This document shows, one piece after another, positions 55,366 to 64,000 of a stretch of 64,000 nt of DNA. Position numbers and translations under genes: made by a program. Under the pieces are notes generated by a model. That model worked only from the letters and a program-made list of their open reading frames with translations. It ran no database searches and was not told the origin of the DNA. Origin of the DNA: Flavobacteriaceae bacterium (GTDB taxonomy: Bacteria; Bacteroidota; Bacteroidia; Flavobacteriales; Flavobacteriaceae); NCBI GenBank assembly GCA_024743095.1, contig JANSXF010000007.1:32148-96147 (forward strand), given 5' to 3'. Position 1 is the stretch's first letter; the number at the start of each line of letters is the position of its first letter.

Positions 55366-57369
55366 TTATTTGTAGGATCTTGTCTTGAGTTCAATGTTTT
55401 CATATACCAAATCCTCCTTGTGCAATTCGGCATCCTTGGGCTCTCCCTTGTATTCCCAAGCGGCCACATATTTAAAGTTTTCGTCATCACGGAGAGCTTC
55501 TCCCTCTTCGGTCTGGTACTCTTCACGGAAGTGACCTCCACAGGATTCGTTTCTGTGCAAGGCATCTTTAGCAAAAAGTTCTCCCAACTCCAGGAAATCG
55601 GCAACACGTCCGGCTTTTTCGAGCTCTTGGTTTTTGGACTCGATGCTGCCCGGAATTTTTACGTTCTCCCAGAAATCTTTTCTAAGGTCGGAAATCTCCT
55701 TGATGGCCTCTTTCAGTTCCTTTTCGTTACGGGCCATACCACACTTGTTCCACATAATCTTACCGAGTTTCTTGTGATAATAATCCACGGAATGGATTCC
55801 CGAACCGCTCATCAACTTTTCCATTCTCTCGCGAACCTGTTTCTCGGCTTGGTCAAACTCCGGGGAATCGGTCGGTATTTTACCTGTTCTAATATCTTTT
55901 GATAGATAATCTCCAATAGTGTAGGGCAGTACAAAATACCCGTCTGCAAGTCCTTGCATCAAAGCTGAAGCTCCCAAACGGTTGGCACCGTGATCGCTAA
56001 AGTTAGCCTCTCCCGCTGAGTAACAACCAGGAATGGTGGTCTGAAGGTTATAGTCCACCCAAAGGCCTCCCATGGTATAGTGTACCGCGGGATAGATCAT
56101 CATTGGGGTTTTGTATGGGTTTTGGTCCACGATCTTTTCATACATCTGGAACAGGTTGCCATATTTGGCCTCTACAACTTCTTCACCCAGTTTGGTGATG
56201 GTAGCTTTGTCCGGATCTTTAAGGCCGGAGGTCAAGGCTTTTTCTTTTCCGTAACGCTCTATGGCGGACGCGAAATCCAAGAATACCGCTTCACCGGTCT
56301 TGTTCACCCCAAAGCCGGCATCACAACGTTCCTTGGCCGCTCTGGAGGCCACATCACGTGGCACAAGGTTACCGAAGGCGGGGTACCTTCTTTCCAAATA
56401 GTAGTCCCTATCTTCTTCGGCCAGTTCTGTAGGTTTCTTTTTGCCTTCCCGTATGGCAATGGCATCCTCCATTTTCTTGGGCACCCAGATTCGTCCATCG
56501 TTTCTAAGGGACTCTGACATTAATGTCAGTTTGGATTGATGGTCACCTGAAACAGGAATACAGGTTGGGTGGATTTGTGTAAAGCAAGGATTGGCGAAGA
56601 AGGCTCCTTTTCGGTGCGCCCTCCAAGCCGCCATTACGTTACTTCCCATGGCATTGGTGGAAAGGAAGAATACGTTTCCATATCCTCCGGTGGCCAAAAC
56701 TACGGCGTGGGCACTGTGTCTTTCAATTTTGCCGCTTACCAGGTCCCTGGCAATAATTCCTCTTGCCTTGCCATCTACCAAGACCAAATCCATCATTTCG
56801 TGACGGTTGAAGGCCTGTATCTTGCCTCTGTTGATTTGACGGTTCATCGCGGAGTAGGCACCCAGCAACAATTGCTGGCCTGTTTGTCCCTTGGCATAAA
56901 AAGTCCTTGATACCAGTACCCCTCCAAAAGAACGGTTGTCCAACATACCGCCATACTCACGGGCAAAGGGTACCCCCTGTGCCACACATTGGTCGATAAT
57001 GTTCCCCGATACCTCGGCCAATCGGTAAACGTTTCCCTCGCGGGAACGGTAATCGCCCCCTTTTATGGTGTCGTAGAAAAGGCGGTAATTACTGTCACCG
57101 TCCCCTTGATAGTTCTTTGCTGCGTTGATTCCCCCTTGGGCAGCAATGGAGTGTGCCCTGCGTGGCGAATCTTGATAGCAGAATGTCTTTACATTGTAAC
57201 CCAACTCGGCCAAAGTGGCGGCTGCGGCACCACCTGCCAGTCCTGTGCCTACAACAATGATGTCGATGTTCCTTTTGTTGGCAGGGTTGACCAGATTGAT
57301 GTCGTTTTTATGTTTGGTCCATTTGTCGGCCAATGGCCCAGATGGAATTTTAGAATCCAATATGCCCAT
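55366..57369 (-). CDS. sdhA: Succinate dehydrogenase flavoprotein subunit
   Basis: This 667-residue protein has the FAD-binding loop [19 protein letters not shown] near residue 36, [13 protein letters not shown] (with the His that usually carries covalent FAD) near 72, and [15 protein letters not shown] near 466. Succinate is oxidised to fumarate. It is a normal length for the Bacteroidota type-B enzyme, six bases upstream of sdhB. Confidence 0.97.
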   Translation of the reverse strand: MGILDSKIPSGPLADKWTKHKNDINLVNPANKRNIDIIVVGTGLAGGAAAATLAELGYNVKTFCYQDSPRRAHSIAAQGGINAAKNYQGDGDSNYRLFYDTIKGGDYRSREGNVYRLAEVSGNIIDQCVAQGVPFAREYGGMLDNRSFGGVLVSRTFYAKGQTGQQLLLGAYSAMNRQINRGKIQAFNRHEMMDLVLVDGKARGIIARDLVSGKIERHSAHAVVLATGGYGNVFFLSTNAMGSNVMAAWRAHRKGAFFANPCFTQIHPTCIPVSGDHQSKLTLMSESLRNDGRIWVPKKMEDAIAIREGKKKPTELAEEDRDYYLERRYPAFGNLVPRDVASRAAKERCDAGFGVNKTGEAVFLDFASAIERYGKEKALTSGLKDPDKATITKLGEEVVEAKYGNLFQMYEKIVDQNPYKTPMMIYPAVHYTMGGLWVDYNLQTTIPGCYSAGEANFSDHGANRLGASALMQGLADGYFVLPYTIGDYLSKDIRTGKIPTDSPEFDQAEKQVRERMEKLMSGSGIHSVDYYHKKLGKIMWNKCGMARNEKELKEAIKEISDLRKDFWENVKIPGSIESKNQELEKAGRVADFLELGELFAKDALHRNESCGGHFREEYQTEEGEALRDDENFKYVAAWEYKGEPKDAELHKEDLVYENIELKTRSYK

Positions 57370-57371
57370 AC

Positions 57372-58037
57372 TTAATGTGTTATTGGGTTAAGGTGGTGGT
57401 ATATGGCGATAAAAGCAAATGCCAATGGTACCACTACCGCAAATATTTTAGCAAATTTTGTAAATCCAGCGGTGTACTTATTGTTGGCCCCCATGGATTG
57501 GAAAGAGGAAGCAAAGCCGTGCCACAAGTGCAAGCTCAGCAAAACAAAGGAAACTACGTAAAGAATGGTTCTCCAGAAAGGAGCAAATTTCTCTACCGTT
57601 TCATAATAGTAACGTGTTGGGTCCTCAGGATTGGCCTCTACGTATTTGTAGGCCATTTCGTGTATCCAAAAATCGTAGAAGTGCAATGCCAAGAAAGCAA
57701 GGACAACCAGACCTGAATAGATCATGTTTCGGGAAACCCACGGCGCATTGGCACTGCCTTTGTACTTAACATAGCCTACATCCCTGGCTTTTCTGTTGCG
57801 AACCTCCAAAACAAAGCCCATTACAAAGTGTACGATCACACCTGCGATCAGGATAGGCTGCATCAAGAACTGGACTATGGGGTTGTAGCCCATAAAGTGG
57901 GATGCTTCATTAAAAAAATCAGGGGAAAATACCGAGGCCAAATTAATGGTCACGTGAAGAATCAAAAATGTGACCAAAAAAAGACCCGATAGGGCCATAA
58001 CATATTTTCGGGCCAACGAAGATTTTATCAAACTCAT
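57372..58037 (-). CDS. sdhC: Succinate dehydrogenase cytochrome b subunit
   Basis: This 221-residue protein has five membrane helices with histidines placed for two hemes (HVTINLA near residue 28, HFVMGF near 68, HFYDFW near 117, HLWHGF near 168), as in type-B succinate:quinone reductases. It anchors SdhAB and reduces menaquinone. A clear promoter lies upstream at 58056-58086. Confidence 0.95.
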   Translation of the reverse strand: MSLIKSSLARKYVMALSGLFLVTFLILHVTINLASVFSPDFFNEASHFMGYNPIVQFLMQPILIAGVIVHFVMGFVLEVRNRKARDVGYVKYKGSANAPWVSRNMIYSGLVVLAFLALHFYDFWIHEMAYKYVEANPEDPTRYYYETVEKFAPFWRTILYVVSFVLLSLHLWHGFASSFQSMGANNKYTAGFTKFAKIFAVVVPLAFAFIAIYHHLNPITH

Positions 58038-58055
58038 TAGAAGTTAGTTTTTACA

Positions 58056-58086
58056 CAAATTTACGGCACGAATGAGTTTTTAACAA
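58056..58086 (-). promoter_or_regulatory. Bacteroidota promoter of sdhCAB
   Basis: On the minus strand a TTG (58086-58084) is followed after 20 bases by TAAATTTG (58063-58056), an almost ideal TTG-N20-TAnnTTTG. It lies 18 bases before the sdhC ATG. The 58087-58271 stretch upstream holds no gene. Confidence 0.72.
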
Positions 58087-58271
58087 GTAATAAACAAGTA
58101 GACCCCCCTTATTTAGAAACATTATAGGGAAGGGGCAATGCTTTGAAAATGATATATTAAAACTGCTAAAAGGGACTTGGGCTTAAATTTTATTCCATTG
58201 AAAAGGATAGCGCTTGTGGAAAATGGTTGCAAAGGGGCGATAAGGTATTTTAAGAATATCCGCTGTGGAGT

Positions 58272-58889
58272 TCATTTGGTTTGAAACACCACTTGAAGGG
58301 AGTGGATGTATTCCCCGACCGGGCGGTCGTAATAAATGGAGGTTTCCACCTGCCCGTTTAGGTGTTGAGCGTCCTCGACAGTGATTGCATCACCGAGTTC
58401 CTTGCCCAGGGCCAAAGCGATCAAGGACGCTTTTTTTCTGGCGTCCTCCATTGCTTTACCATAGAGTGATTTCGCTGTGCCTTCATCTATTTTTAGAACA
58501 GCAACGCTATTCAAACGCTGGAGCCCCAACGATTTTATGGTCAAAAAAGTTCTCATTTTTTCGATGGACGAAGTTGAAAACTCATAAATAGCACCTTCTT
58601 TGTCGTATCCCATGGTCTCAAAACCAAATTCATACGGTCTTTCCTTGATTTCCTTCCAGGCGATACCTTGTAATTCCAACGCTTTTTGATAAAGGGACCT
58701 CAGTTCCTCGAAATCCATGCCGTCCGAAGCATAACTGGAGTATGCCGGGCTTATTGAAACGGTCGCTTTATAGGTAGGGGAAGAATCCACATGGATGGCC
58801 CTGGCCAACACTTTAATGGTCGCATTCTGTCCTTGGGCCACCATAGGGATAGAGATCAGAAGCAATAGGATATATACTAATTGTTTCAT
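58272..58889 (-). CDS. Periplasmic SIMPL domain protein
   Basis: This 205-residue protein has a signal peptide (1 to about 20) and a SIMPL (DUF541) domain: ALARAIHVDSSPTYKATVSI-like start, MRTFLTIKSLGLQRLNSV near 108, and EDARKKASLIALALGKELGD near 146. SIMPL proteins are exported and linked to stress; the function is not settled. The start is ATG at 58889. Confidence 0.85.
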   Translation of the reverse strand: MKQLVYILLLLISIPMVAQGQNATIKVLARAIHVDSSPTYKATVSISPAYSSYASDGMDFEELRSLYQKALELQGIAWKEIKERPYEFGFETMGYDKEGAIYEFSTSSIEKMRTFLTIKSLGLQRLNSVAVLKIDEGTAKSLYGKAMEDARKKASLIALALGKELGDAITVEDAQHLNGQVETSIYYDRPVGEYIHSLQVVFQTK

Positions 58890-58953
58890 GGTTGTTATGG
58901 GCGTTGGTTAAATAGGGGAGTTTTTGATTTTGGGGGAACTTTATGATACCTGA

Positions 58954-59577
58954 TTATTCAGGAATGTTGAAATATTCGATGACTTGTTCGTAGCTCATTT
59001 TGGCATAATCCACATCATCTGCAGCAGCTTTACCTGTAGTAGATGCCCCGCCAGGAATGAGTACATACCTATATTGCTCCAAATATGCCCCATCCAACAC
59101 ATCTTCGCCCTCTTCATTGGCATGAACGGAAATTCTGATGTTGCCATCCGTGGCCACGAAGAAATAGGATTGTTGCCTAGCAGCACCAAATACAATAGGA
59201 AGTTGGTAAACAATATTGCCATCTCCACCTAAATCTATCCTTCTGGCAAAGACCAAAATGGTCCCATAGTTCAACATATCAGGATCGATTTCTGGGGCAT
59301 CAATATCAAATGAGGCCGAAGAAGAAAGAATATTGCTTCCCAATTCGGTACCTACCCATTCCGAATACATTACATTGGCGGTTCCGGGATCTCCTTGCTC
59401 CCCTTGTTCACCCTGTTCACCTTGGGCTCCTGCCGGTCCGGCTACCCCTTGTTCACCCTGCGGTCCCTGTGGGCCAATGGCGCCGTCTTCACCATCTTCG
59501 GATGAGCAAGAAGTTGCCAAAACAATGGACAACGCCGCAATAAACAGGGTTTTAACTGATAATACATTTGTTTTCAT
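58954..59577 (-). CDS. Lipoprotein with a collagen-like Gly-X-Y segment
   Basis: This 207-residue lipoprotein has a signal peptide ending in LATSC (Cys near residue 24), then 13 consecutive Gly-X-Y triplets (residues about 29-67) such as [10 protein letters not shown] and [11 protein letters not shown] globular C-terminal domain follows ([20 protein letters not shown] onward). Short bacterial collagen stretches usually drive trimer formation. The ATG at 59577 is favoured over an earlier frame start at 59640 because of the signal peptide. Confidence 0.85.
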   Translation of the reverse strand: MKTNVLSVKTLFIAALSIVLATSCSSEDGEDGAIGPQGPQGEQGVAGPAGAQGEQGEQGEQGDPGTANVMYSEWVGTELGSNILSSSASFDIDAPEIDPDMLNYGTILVFARRIDLGGDGNIVYQLPIVFGAARQQSYFFVATDGNIRISVHANEEGEDVLDGAYLEQYRYVLIPGGASTTGKAAADDVDYAKMSYEQVIEYFNIPE

Positions 59578-59740
59578 GATTAAGTTTTTGAGATTATGGG
59601 TTCGAAAATAGGTTGACCGTACCATCCCTGTGTCCCGCATCTTTTAAAGTGAAAGAAAACGGACTAATTTTAGACCCCGAAAGGCTTTACTCTTAAACAA
59701 GGCACGCCATATAAAGTAAACCGCTTGTATTGAAAAAAAG

Positions 59741-60616
59741 TCAGGGGGCCGAAGGGTAACTCTTCTTGTATTCCAGTGGGGTAAGGCCCGTGTGCTTTTT
59801 AAAGGTTGAATAAAAAGTGGATTTGGAGTTGAAACCGGCCTCAAGCCCGAGAGAGACCACGGTGTAATGGGCAAATTCCTCTGAGTGGAGATTTCTTTTC
59901 ACATCCGCAATGCGATATTCGTTCACAAAATCGATAAAGCTCTTTTTTAAAAGATGGTTGACCATACTGGATAGGTAACAGGCGGAAATGCCGAGGGATT
60001 CGGCGGTGGAGGCAAGGCTCAGATAAGGGTCCCTATACATCTTTTTTTTTCGCATCAACGTTTCTAGTTTTCTGAAATACTGGTTGGCCTTGGTAAACGG
60101 GGTGCGCCTTTTTTGGGAAAGGTCTTTCATCTTTTGGGCACACAGTGCGGCAATGATGTTCAATAGGTACAAATGCTTTTCGGTAAAAAAATCTTTTTCG
60201 GGGTGCTCGGCATCTATCACACCGAAAAGTGTGCCATTAAGGATAATGGGCACACAGATTTCCGAGAGCCTTTGGGCGTCATCGACAATGTACCTTGGAT
60301 CTATTGAGGTGTTCAATACTATTTCCGCCCGCTGTTGTTGAGCCACAGAGCCTACGATGCCCTGCCCCAGGGCGAGTGCTATTTGGTTGCAAATTTGGTC
60401 GGCAGTTGGATTTTTGGCACCATAGGCGGCCCTTTGTACCAATTGGTTCGAGTCCTTGTCGTAGGTATAGATCACACAATCTACCAACCCCAATCTATGG
60501 ACTACATTTTTGGTGATGTCCCATAACACTTCATCAACAGTTTCTTTGCTGTAGAGCGAGGTGGAGAAAAAACTCAGAGCCCTTAATTCATTAATATCAC
60601 AAAACATACTTTTCAT
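59741..60616 (-). CDS. GAF-domain AraC-family transcriptional regulator
   Basis: This 291-residue protein has an N-terminal GAF domain (about 10-170; ALGQGIVGSVAQQQRAEIVL, then EICVPIILNGTLFGVIDAEH) that should bind a small ligand, and a C-terminal AraC DNA-binding domain with two helix-turn-helix units (SLASTAESLGISACYLSSMV, then LEAGFNSKSTFYSTFKKHTG). The ligand and targets are unknown. It lies 75 bases downstream of the hybrid sensor and may be part of the same regulon. Confidence 0.92.
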   Translation of the reverse strand: MKSMFCDINELRALSFFSTSLYSKETVDEVLWDITKNVVHRLGLVDCVIYTYDKDSNQLVQRAAYGAKNPTADQICNQIALALGQGIVGSVAQQQRAEIVLNTSIDPRYIVDDAQRLSEICVPIILNGTLFGVIDAEHPEKDFFTEKHLYLLNIIAALCAQKMKDLSQKRRTPFTKANQYFRKLETLMRKKKMYRDPYLSLASTAESLGISACYLSSMVNHLLKKSFIDFVNEYRIADVKRNLHSEEFAHYTVVSLGLEAGFNSKSTFYSTFKKHTGLTPLEYKKSYPSAP

Positions 60617-60691
60617 GACCTGGCTTTTTAAGGATTAAAGCTATGGACCATGGTTTAAGGTAAACTGTAGGTATGTAACAAAAGACCGATC

Positions 60692-63600
60692 TTATGTAAC
60701 ACTGTCCTTGTCCTTGCGATGTTTTTTGAGGAATTCCGAAGGGGTCAGGTTAAATTGTGCCTTAAAGCATTTCATAAAATAGTCGGGGGTATTGAACCCG
60801 GCAGCATAGGCGACCTCGTTAATGGTCATATGATGGTCCAATAGGATTCTTGATGCCAATTTTAGGCGTTGTGAACGAATAAAGGCCGTTGTTGAAAGCC
60901 CAGTGTAGGACTGTAGTTTTCGGTGCAGTTGCATTCGGCTCATACCTGCCTGCTTGCCCATTTCCGTAGCGTTGAAAAGAGGATCTGTGAGGTGTTGGTC
61001 CAAAACAGCTTGGATGTTTTTCAGGAATTGATCTTCAACAAGGGGCAATTCCACATTTTTGGGGCGTAACACAAGGTCTTGGGCATAGCGTTGCGCCAAT
61101 TTTCTCCGGATAGAGACCAGATTATGGACACGTTGCGCCAGGACCGGGGTCTTAAAGGGTTTGAATATATAGTCGTCCGCTCCGGCCCGAAGCGCTTCCA
61201 GCTCTTTTTGTCCACTGCTGGAACCGGTCAGCAAAAGTATGGGAATGTGGCTTGTACGGGAATCGTTTTTGAGCCTTTCGCAAAGGGCCGCTCCGTCCAA
61301 AATGGGCATCTTTACATCCGAGATGATGATATCCGGCCATTTTGAAACGGCTTTTTCAAAACCCTCCTGTCCGTTCTTGGCGGTCAATATTTGATATTGG
61401 TCCTTAAGGGAGTTGGCAATATATTTTCGGGTGTCGCCATCATCCTCGACAATCAAAAGAAGTGGCCTTTCCCTTTGATGGGGAACATTTTTTTCCTCAA
61501 AATCAACATCATCGGAAATTGTGCCATTGACAAATGTAGGATTTATGAGCTCGTTGTGCGTGAAGGCGGATTTTGAAACATCCAGTCGCACCAAGAACCA
61601 AATATTGCTTTTTTGTCTTTTGACCTGGATCGTCCCGTTATATAATTGGACAAGTTCTTTGACCAGTGCCAGTCCAATACCCATGCCTTCCTGGGAGGGG
61701 CTTTCTTGATAAAATCTTTCAAAGAGTTGTTCTGGGTCTATTTGACCATTGATTGTATTGCCTATTTTAATTGATAGGACATCCTTTTCTTGATGGGCCC
61801 TTATGGTACAAATACTATTTTTTGGAGCATATTTTAGGGCATTGCCCAATAAATTGCCCACTACTTTTTCCAACATGTCCTCATCGTACCAGGCATAGGG
61901 CATGGGCTTTATCTTAGAAGCCAGTTTTATGGGCTTTTGGGCTGCCTGAAATTCGAAGGAGGCGATCAATGATCTTAAAAATAGTGCAATATCTCCATGG
62001 ATGGCTTTTTTTTGGTGCTTGCCCTCTTCAAGCTTTGCCAAATGCAGCAATTGGTCCACCAAAAGGGTCAAACGCTTTACATTCCGGGTCACTATCCCTA
62101 ATTTTTTGTTGTCGGCACCTTTTTTTTGTAATTGGGAAAGTTGCTCGTCCAAAGGGGCGGAAATCAAAGTGAGCGGTGTTTTGAACTCATGGGCGATGTT
62201 CGTGTAGAGCCTTGACCGGAAATCGTTCAGCTTTTTGAGCCGGACGGTCTCTTCTTCCTTGAGCTGAAGGTCCATGTGCATTTTCCAACGCCATTTCAGA
62301 TAGGCATATAGAAGATACAGCAGGGTCAAGAACAATGATCCGTAAAAAACTTTTGAAATACCGTTCCAATACCACGGGGACTTTACCTGGAAAGGGAATT
62401 TGGCGACGTTGTCGCCCCAAATTCCATCGTAGTTGCTTGACATGACCTGAAATTCATAGGAACCAGGCGGAAGTTTTGGATAGCGGACATAGTTTTTATT
62501 GCCCGGGGAAATCCATTTTTTGTCATAATCCAGCAAGCGGTAACGGTACTGGTTCCGAAAGGGCAATGAAAACTGCATACTGGAAAAGGTAAGGGCAACA
62601 GTGTTTTGGTCGTGATCCAAAACCGGGTAGGTATTGAGCGGGAACTCTTGGTCCAGCACTTCAAATTTGGTGATATTCGTCTTGGGGACTTCCCGATCGG
62701 CCTCGATAAGGTCGGGGTCGAACCAGTAAAGCCCATCCAGACCACCAAAGAAGAGTGTGCCATTGTCGGCTTTGTGCCATGCACCGGTATTGAATTCGGT
62801 GGCAAGCCCGTCATAATTGTTATAATGGGTAATTTGTGGGCCGATAGGGGAAGGCCGTAATCTTGAAATGCCCTTATTGGAACTTAACCACAGGTTTCCC
62901 TTGCCATCGGGCAAGATTGCATAGATCACATTGTTGGGCAGGCCCTCTGCCATAGCATAGTTCTCAACTTTTTTGGAGGCTATGTCCAAGACATCGACCC
63001 CCTTGCCGTAGGTGCCTATCCATACCTTATTGCGATTGTTGTCTATATAAAGTGATTTTATGGCATTTGTAGTGAGCTTACCCTGTGCGCTGCTTGTGGA
63101 AAAATGTTCTGTTCCACCTGTTCTTTTATCCAGTTTGATGACACCGTTGCTTTCAGTGCCCAACCAAAGGTTGCCTGTTTCATCCTGGGCGATCACTTTA
63201 ATATTGTTGCTGGGCAAGTGTTTTTTTCCACCGGATGTGCCATATTGTTCAACAATCCCTTCCTCTTTATCGAACCTTATAAGGCCATGGTCCCGGGTAC
63301 CCAGCCAAATGATTCCTTCCCTGTCCTTAAAAATGGACCAAATGGTCGATGTTCCCAAATAACCTGATTCCGTTGCCGCATCATAAGGAGTTATTTTCCC
63401 ACGGGCATCCAGCAAAAAGAGTCCCGCCCCTTGGGTGCCTATCCAAAGGGTTTTGTCATCGTCCATAAAAAGGCTTATGATCCTGTCGGAAGAAAGTGCA
63501 CTGTTGTTTGAATTGTAAGATTCCCATTGCTTGGTATCCGGATGATACTTTGTCAGCCCTTTTCCCGAGGTGCCCACCCAAATGGCGCCACTGTCGTCGG

Positions 63601-64000
63601 TGGCCAAGGCCCGCACGACATCTACATGTATGTCTTTAGGGGTCTGATTGTTGGTGAGGGAGTTGAATTTTTCAAGATGTTCGTCATAATATGAAACACC
63701 TGCCCCATCGGTGCCGAACCAAAGTACCCCCAGATAATCTTGGTGGATCGATAGTACATCGTTATAGTGAAGTGCCTTACCATTGTTTTTGTCCGTAACA
63801 TGCTGTAGGGTCTTTTGGGCGGCACGGTCATAACAAAAAAGGCCCTGCCCATAAGATCCGGCCCAAAGACGGTTTTTTGAATCGAGAAAGAGGTCCAAGA
63901 TGTTCAAATTGTCGGGAAATCCAATTTTTGGGTCCCTTGATAGGGTAGCCTCCCCCTGGTGGCCGCGCACCAGTTTGTAGATGCCGTTTCCATAGGTTCC
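60692..64000 (-). CDS. Hybrid two-component system protein (HTCS), N terminus beyond the window
   Basis: At least 1102 residues are visible; the frame runs past the window end, so the N terminus is missing. Visible order: periplasmic propeller repeats (Reg_prop; IWVGTSGKGLTKYHPDTKQW pattern), a Y_Y_Y domain, a membrane helix (VFYGSLFLTLLYLLYAYLKW), a HisKA domain with the phospho-His in NIAHEFKTPL, an ATPase domain (N-box GNLLGNALKYAP, G2 GMGIGLAL), a receiver (VEDD, SDVKMP Asp, KPF Lys) and an AraC helix-turn-helix. HTCS proteins sense oligosaccharides and control polysaccharide use. The G1 box is degenerate (IGNTINGQ). Confidence 0.93.
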   Translation of the reverse strand, partial: GTYGNGIYKLVRGHQGEATLSRDPKIGFPDNLNILDLFLDSKNRLWAGSYGQGLFCYDRAAQKTLQHVTDKNNGKALHYNDVLSIHQDYLGVLWFGTDGAGVSYYDEHLEKFNSLTNNQTPKDIHVDVVRALATDDSGAIWVGTSGKGLTKYHPDTKQWESYNSNNSALSSDRIISLFMDDDKTLWIGTQGAGLFLLDARGKITPYDAATESGYLGTSTIWSIFKDREGIIWLGTRDHGLIRFDKEEGIVEQYGTSGGKKHLPSNNIKVIAQDETGNLWLGTESNGVIKLDKRTGGTEHFSTSSAQGKLTTNAIKSLYIDNNRNKVWIGTYGKGVDVLDIASKKVENYAMAEGLPNNVIYAILPDGKGNLWLSSNKGISRLRPSPIGPQITHYNNYDGLATEFNTGAWHKADNGTLFFGGLDGLYWFDPDLIEADREVPKTNITKFEVLDQEFPLNTYPVLDHDQNTVALTFSSMQFSLPFRNQYRYRLLDYDKKWISPGNKNYVRYPKLPPGSYEFQVMSSNYDGIWGDNVAKFPFQVKSPWYWNGISKVFYGSLFLTLLYLLYAYLKWRWKMHMDLQLKEEETVRLKKLNDFRSRLYTNIAHEFKTPLTLISAPLDEQLSQLQKKGADNKKLGIVTRNVKRLTLLVDQLLHLAKLEEGKHQKKAIHGDIALFLRSLIASFEFQAAQKPIKLASKIKPMPYAWYDEDMLEKVVGNLLGNALKYAPKNSICTIRAHQEKDVLSIKIGNTINGQIDPEQLFERFYQESPSQEGMGIGLALVKELVQLYNGTIQVKRQKSNIWFLVRLDVSKSAFTHNELINPTFVNGTISDDVDFEEKNVPHQRERPLLLIVEDDGDTRKYIANSLKDQYQILTAKNGQEGFEKAVSKWPDIIISDVKMPILDGAALCERLKNDSRTSHIPILLLTGSSSGQKELEALRAGADDYIFKPFKTPVLAQRVHNLVSIRRKLAQRYAQDLVLRPKNVELPLVEDQFLKNIQAVLDQHLTDPLFNATEMGKQAGMSRMQLHRKLQSYTGLSTTAFIRSQRLKLASRILLDHHMTINEVAYAAGFNTPDYFMKCFKAQFNLTPSEFLKKHRKDKDSVT

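Noticed and set aside
58081..58100. ACAAGTA repeats as a regulator site upstream of sdhC
   Set aside because: The two short repeats are AT-rich and partly coincide with the -33 element; likely chance.

Overview
The window looks like a chromosomal segment of a marine-type Flavobacteriaceae (Bacteroidota; Muricauda/Allomuricauda-like is my guess, not a measurement). The reasons are gliding and type IX secretion genes (sprE, gldH), flavobacterial families (DUF6341, DUF6427, DUF4254, DUF5687, DUF6168, DUF4292), Bacteroidota promoter elements of the TTG-N19/20-TAnnTTTG type, an F-ATPase operon without atpD/atpC, a three-gene type-B succinate dehydrogenase, and a hybrid two-component system. I saw no rRNA, tRNA, CRISPR array, prophage or intact insertion sequence.

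Layout. 1-9.16 kb: an AT-rich surface-polysaccharide cluster of Wzx/Wzy type (GT4, hexapeptide acetyltransferase, Wzx flippase, Wzy-like polymerase, WaaL-like ligase, GT4, GT26, WecA/MraY-type initiating transferase). The base composition changes abruptly at the UDP-glucuronate decarboxylase gene (9160). 10-19.6 kb: purD, a DUF6341/DUF6427 pair, DUF4254 with a heptosyltransferase-like GT9, a lipoprotein, the arsenosugar pair arsS plus AhpD-like protein, fasciclin, patatin and a PaaE-like reductase. 19.7-21.9 kb: a two-gene ABC transporter. 22-30.8 kb: sprE, bactofilin, atpZ-like, DUF6168, then atpB-E-F-H-A-G with a hairpin after atpE and a REP-like palindrome before atpG, closed by a clear terminator. 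30.9-36.8 kb: an envelope operon (flippase, dut, nucleotidyltransferase, TPR protein, DUF4292 lipoprotein, EnvC-like protein with a degenerate LytM domain).

36.8-46 kb: aldo/keto reductase, thioesterase, an HU/SPOR protein, a decayed dprA, trpS, plsC, a histidine-kinase remnant, an ECF sigma module (lipoprotein, sigma factor, predicted anti-sigma fused to an outer-membrane barrel) and recA. 46.3-54.6 kb: trhO, the ricT-like/gldH/PBP1A operon, scoAB, a GNAT acetyltransferase, an amber-interrupted unknown gene and an orphan vsr. 54.6-64 kb, all on the minus strand: sdhCAB, a SIMPL protein, a collagen-like lipoprotein, a GAF-AraC regulator and a hybrid two-component sensor cut by the window end.

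The most unusual items are (i) the ECF sigma factor beside a protein that appears to join a cytoplasmic anti-sigma head, a membrane helix, a long periplasmic linker and a C-terminal outer-membrane barrel, with an ECF-like promoter in front of the module; (ii) three decayed genes within 15 kb, including dprA, whose central fold is deleted; (iii) structured intergenic elements: a nested palindrome inside the atp operon, paired 10-bp palindromes before sprE, and a candidate small RNA between recA and trhO. Most other genes are ordinary flavobacterial core genes. All functional calls rest on motif recognition by eye; no database search was run.
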